Part shown: in pieces, positions 4,033-5,414 of the stretch
How positions within the stretch are numbered: the first letter of the stretch is position 1
Layout: the number at the start of each line of letters is the position of its first letter
Assembly (NCBI GenBank): GCA_021821235.1
Contig: JAKACS010000274.1
Location: forward strand, 1-5,414
Source: Bacillota bacterium
GTDB lineage: Bacteria; Bacillota; Bacilli; Bacillales_B; DSM-18226
Length of the DNA: 5,414 nt
Direction: 5' to 3'
Notes under the pieces: model-generated
What the model saw: only the letters and a program-made list of their open reading frames with translations
Told to the model about the DNA's origin: nothing
The model's database searches: none
Translations under genes and position numbers: made by a program

Positions 4033-5414
4033 TCACAATCCTTTTTGTTTTGCCTTATCCCAATAGCGGTCAAGTTCCTCAAGTGTATGCTCCTGAAACG
4101 ATCTGCCACTTTCCTTCACCATTTTTTCCACATACCGGAAACGGCGAATAAACTTTTCATTTGTTGCAAACAATGCTTCCTCAGGATGTATGTTTAAAAA
4201 TCTCGCAACATTGACAAAAGCAAACAATAAATCTCCAAACTCTTTCGTTGCCTCAGCCGTCGGAGTTCTTAAATCGTTTAGCTCTGCCTCAAACTCTTTC
4301 AGCTCTTCCTTTACCTTTTCAAAAGCAGGTTTCAGTTCCTTCCAGTCAAAGCCAACCTTTGCTGCCTTTTTTTGCAATTCGTAGGCCCTTATTAAATTTG
4401 GAAGTGATAACGACACACCGGCAAGCAATGATTGATCTTCCGTTTGCTTTTCCGTCTGCTTAATCTCTTCCCAGTTTTGAACAACTTGTTCAGCCGTTTC
4501 AGCTTGAACACTGCCAAACACATGCGGATGCCTGCGAACCATTTTCGCCGATATGCCAGCAATCACATCTTCAATCGAAAAATAGCCTTCATCCTCGCCA
4601 ATTTGTGCATGCAACAGCACTTGAAGCAGCACATCACCCAACTCTTCAACTAAATGATCAATATCACCGCTATCAATCGCATCGATGACCTCAAATGTTT
4701 CTTCAATTAAATATTTTTTCAATGATTCATGTGTTTGTTCCTTATCCCATGGACAGCCTTCAGGTCCTCTTAAAACGGCAATAATATCCCGCAGCTTTGC
4801 AAAGTTTTTCAGCAGGATTTGTTCCTCTGTCACTGGCGGAACGTAAACGGAAGTTAAATTGCTGATAAAGACTTGACGATCCAACTCATATAGAGGAAAT
4901 TTTTTCACCTCTTCAGCTGAGCTTCCTGCAGCCGTAACCAGCAAAACTTCATAATCATCCGGGTAACGGGCCATTAAGGTTAACTTTACCTCAGATGCTA
5001 CAAACTGGTCGTAGACCTGGGTAATGAAGAGATGCTGGGTCTGATGCAAATCGTCCGCTCGTAAATTGGTTCCATCTAGCAATTGAAACCCCTCAATCGG
5101 GTCAATTTTTAACGCTTGAAAAATAGCGTCAAGAAAGCTTTGCCCACCGCCAATTGCAATCTCAACGCCTTGCTCTGGCCCTTGTTTGACTAACATTTGT
5201 ACGGTCATCTCCGCAACAAGCGGATGGCCGGGAACGCAATAAACGACTTGTTCTGTTTGAGCCTTATCCAATAAAACGCGAACAATCTCATCATATACAT
5301 CGGCAAATTGCTGATGCTTTTCATAAACTCCATCAAATGAAAAAAATTGGAGTCCCTGTTCTTCCAGCTGGGTAACAACGGGATGCTCTTTTGTACGCAA
5401 ATAGACATGCTCTG
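4033..5414 (-). CDS. yabN: YabN: tetrapyrrole methylase-like domain fused to MazG NTP pyrophosphohydrolase; N-terminus beyond right edge
   Basis: A two-module protein (489 aa in B. subtilis by recall; about 459 residues visible). The frame is open to the window edge and reads EHVYLRTKEHP, so a TTG at 5400 is not the start; about 30 residues with the methylase VxGxGxGD-type entry motif are missing. Counting the leucine at 5400 as 1: the SAM-dependent methylase-like domain covers to about 190 (VVYCVPGHPLVAE 52-64, GGGQSFLDA 84-92, LTSVYVPPV 182-190). MazG follows with LRGPEGCPWDKEQTHESL 210-227, the metal-binding EETFE 233-237 and EELGD 252-256, and KMVRRHPHVFG 286-296. A second MazG-like helical repeat has KVGFDW 348-353 and EFGDLLFAFVNVARF 387-401. 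MazG enzymes hydrolyse NTPs to NMP and PPi, which clears damaged nucleotides; the substrate of the methylase part is unknown. It leads the yabN-rqcP pair. Confidence 0.94.
   Translation of the reverse strand, partial: EHVYLRTKEHPVVTQLEEQGLQFFSFDGVYEKHQQFADVYDEIVRVLLDKAQTEQVVYCVPGHPLVAEMTVQMLVKQGPEQGVEIAIGGGQSFLDAIFQALKIDPIEGFQLLDGTNLRADDLHQTQHLFITQVYDQFVASEVKLTLMARYPDDYEVLLVTAAGSSAEEVKKFPLYELDRQVFISNLTSVYVPPVTEEQILLKNFAKLRDIIAVLRGPEGCPWDKEQTHESLKKYLIEETFEVIDAIDSGDIDHLVEELGDVLLQVLLHAQIGEDEGYFSIEDVIAGISAKMVRRHPHVFGSVQAETAEQVVQNWEEIKQTEKQTEDQSLLAGVSLSLPNLIRAYELQKKAAKVGFDWKELKPAFEKVKEELKEFEAELNDLRTPTAEATKEFGDLLFAFVNVARFLNIHPEEALFATNEKFIRRFRYVEKMVKESGRSFQEHTLEELDRYWDKAKQKGL

Noticed and set aside
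4190..4653. Three overlapping plus-strand open frames
   Set aside because: All are antisense shadows of yabN, Ser/Phe-rich with no family resemblance or start signal.
5398..5400. TTG at 5400 as the yabN start
   Set aside because: The frame stays open to the window edge with family-like residues (EHVYLRTKEHP), and the methylase entry motif must lie further upstream.
1..5414. CRISPR array, insertion sequence, prophage or other mobile element
   Set aside because: No repeat-spacer series, transposase, integrase or terminal inverted repeats are visible; the gene order is conserved core chromosome.

Overview
The window is a piece of low-G+C, endospore-forming Firmicute DNA, very probably Bacillaceae. 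The order spoIIE / tRNA-Met / yabR / divIC / yabQ / yabP / yabO / yabN is the core cluster near the origin of Bacillus subtilis and its relatives, and the proteins resemble the B. subtilis ones as I remember them. No database search was possible, so the species is not resolved.

Layout. All protein genes lie on the minus strand, so they read from right to left. From the right edge: yabN (tetrapyrrole methylase-like/MazG fusion, N-terminus cut by the window), then yabO/rqcP (S4-domain ribosome quality-control factor) 15 bp later. A 9-bp inverted repeat over the yabO stop and a possible sigma-E promoter come next, then yabP, yabQ (ATGA overlap with yabP) and divIC (15 bp after yabQ). yabR follows behind its own near-ideal sigma-A promoter and ends at an intrinsic terminator. 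The roughly 600-bp stretch 1200-1800 has no protein gene. It holds an elongator tRNA-Met on the plus strand with its terminator, a plus-strand sigma-A promoter, a terminator-like hairpin between that promoter and the tRNA, and the Spo0A-type promoter of spoIIE with its diagnostic 21-bp spacer. The first 399 codons of spoIIE fill 1-1199 and run off the left edge.

How the genes fit together. The cluster mixes housekeeping roles (YabN nucleotide clean-up, RqcP in rescue of stalled ribosomes, DivIC in septation, YabR as an RNA-binding S1 protein, tRNA-Met) with sporulation roles (YabP and YabQ in the mother cell and cortex; SpoIIE in polar septation and sigma-F activation). Promoters and hairpins appear to divide the minus-strand series into separately controlled units.

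Most notable points: (1) yabP is broken by a single -1 frameshift after codon 64, and the lost C-terminal part is intact in the next frame; this is either a sequencing error or a real lesion. (2) Between spoIIE and tRNA-Met, a plus-strand promoter, a perfect 10-bp hairpin and a terminator-like hairpin together look like a small RNA of about 95 nt or a structured tRNA leader. I see no wholly new multi-gene system here; most of the window is a conserved, well-understood region.
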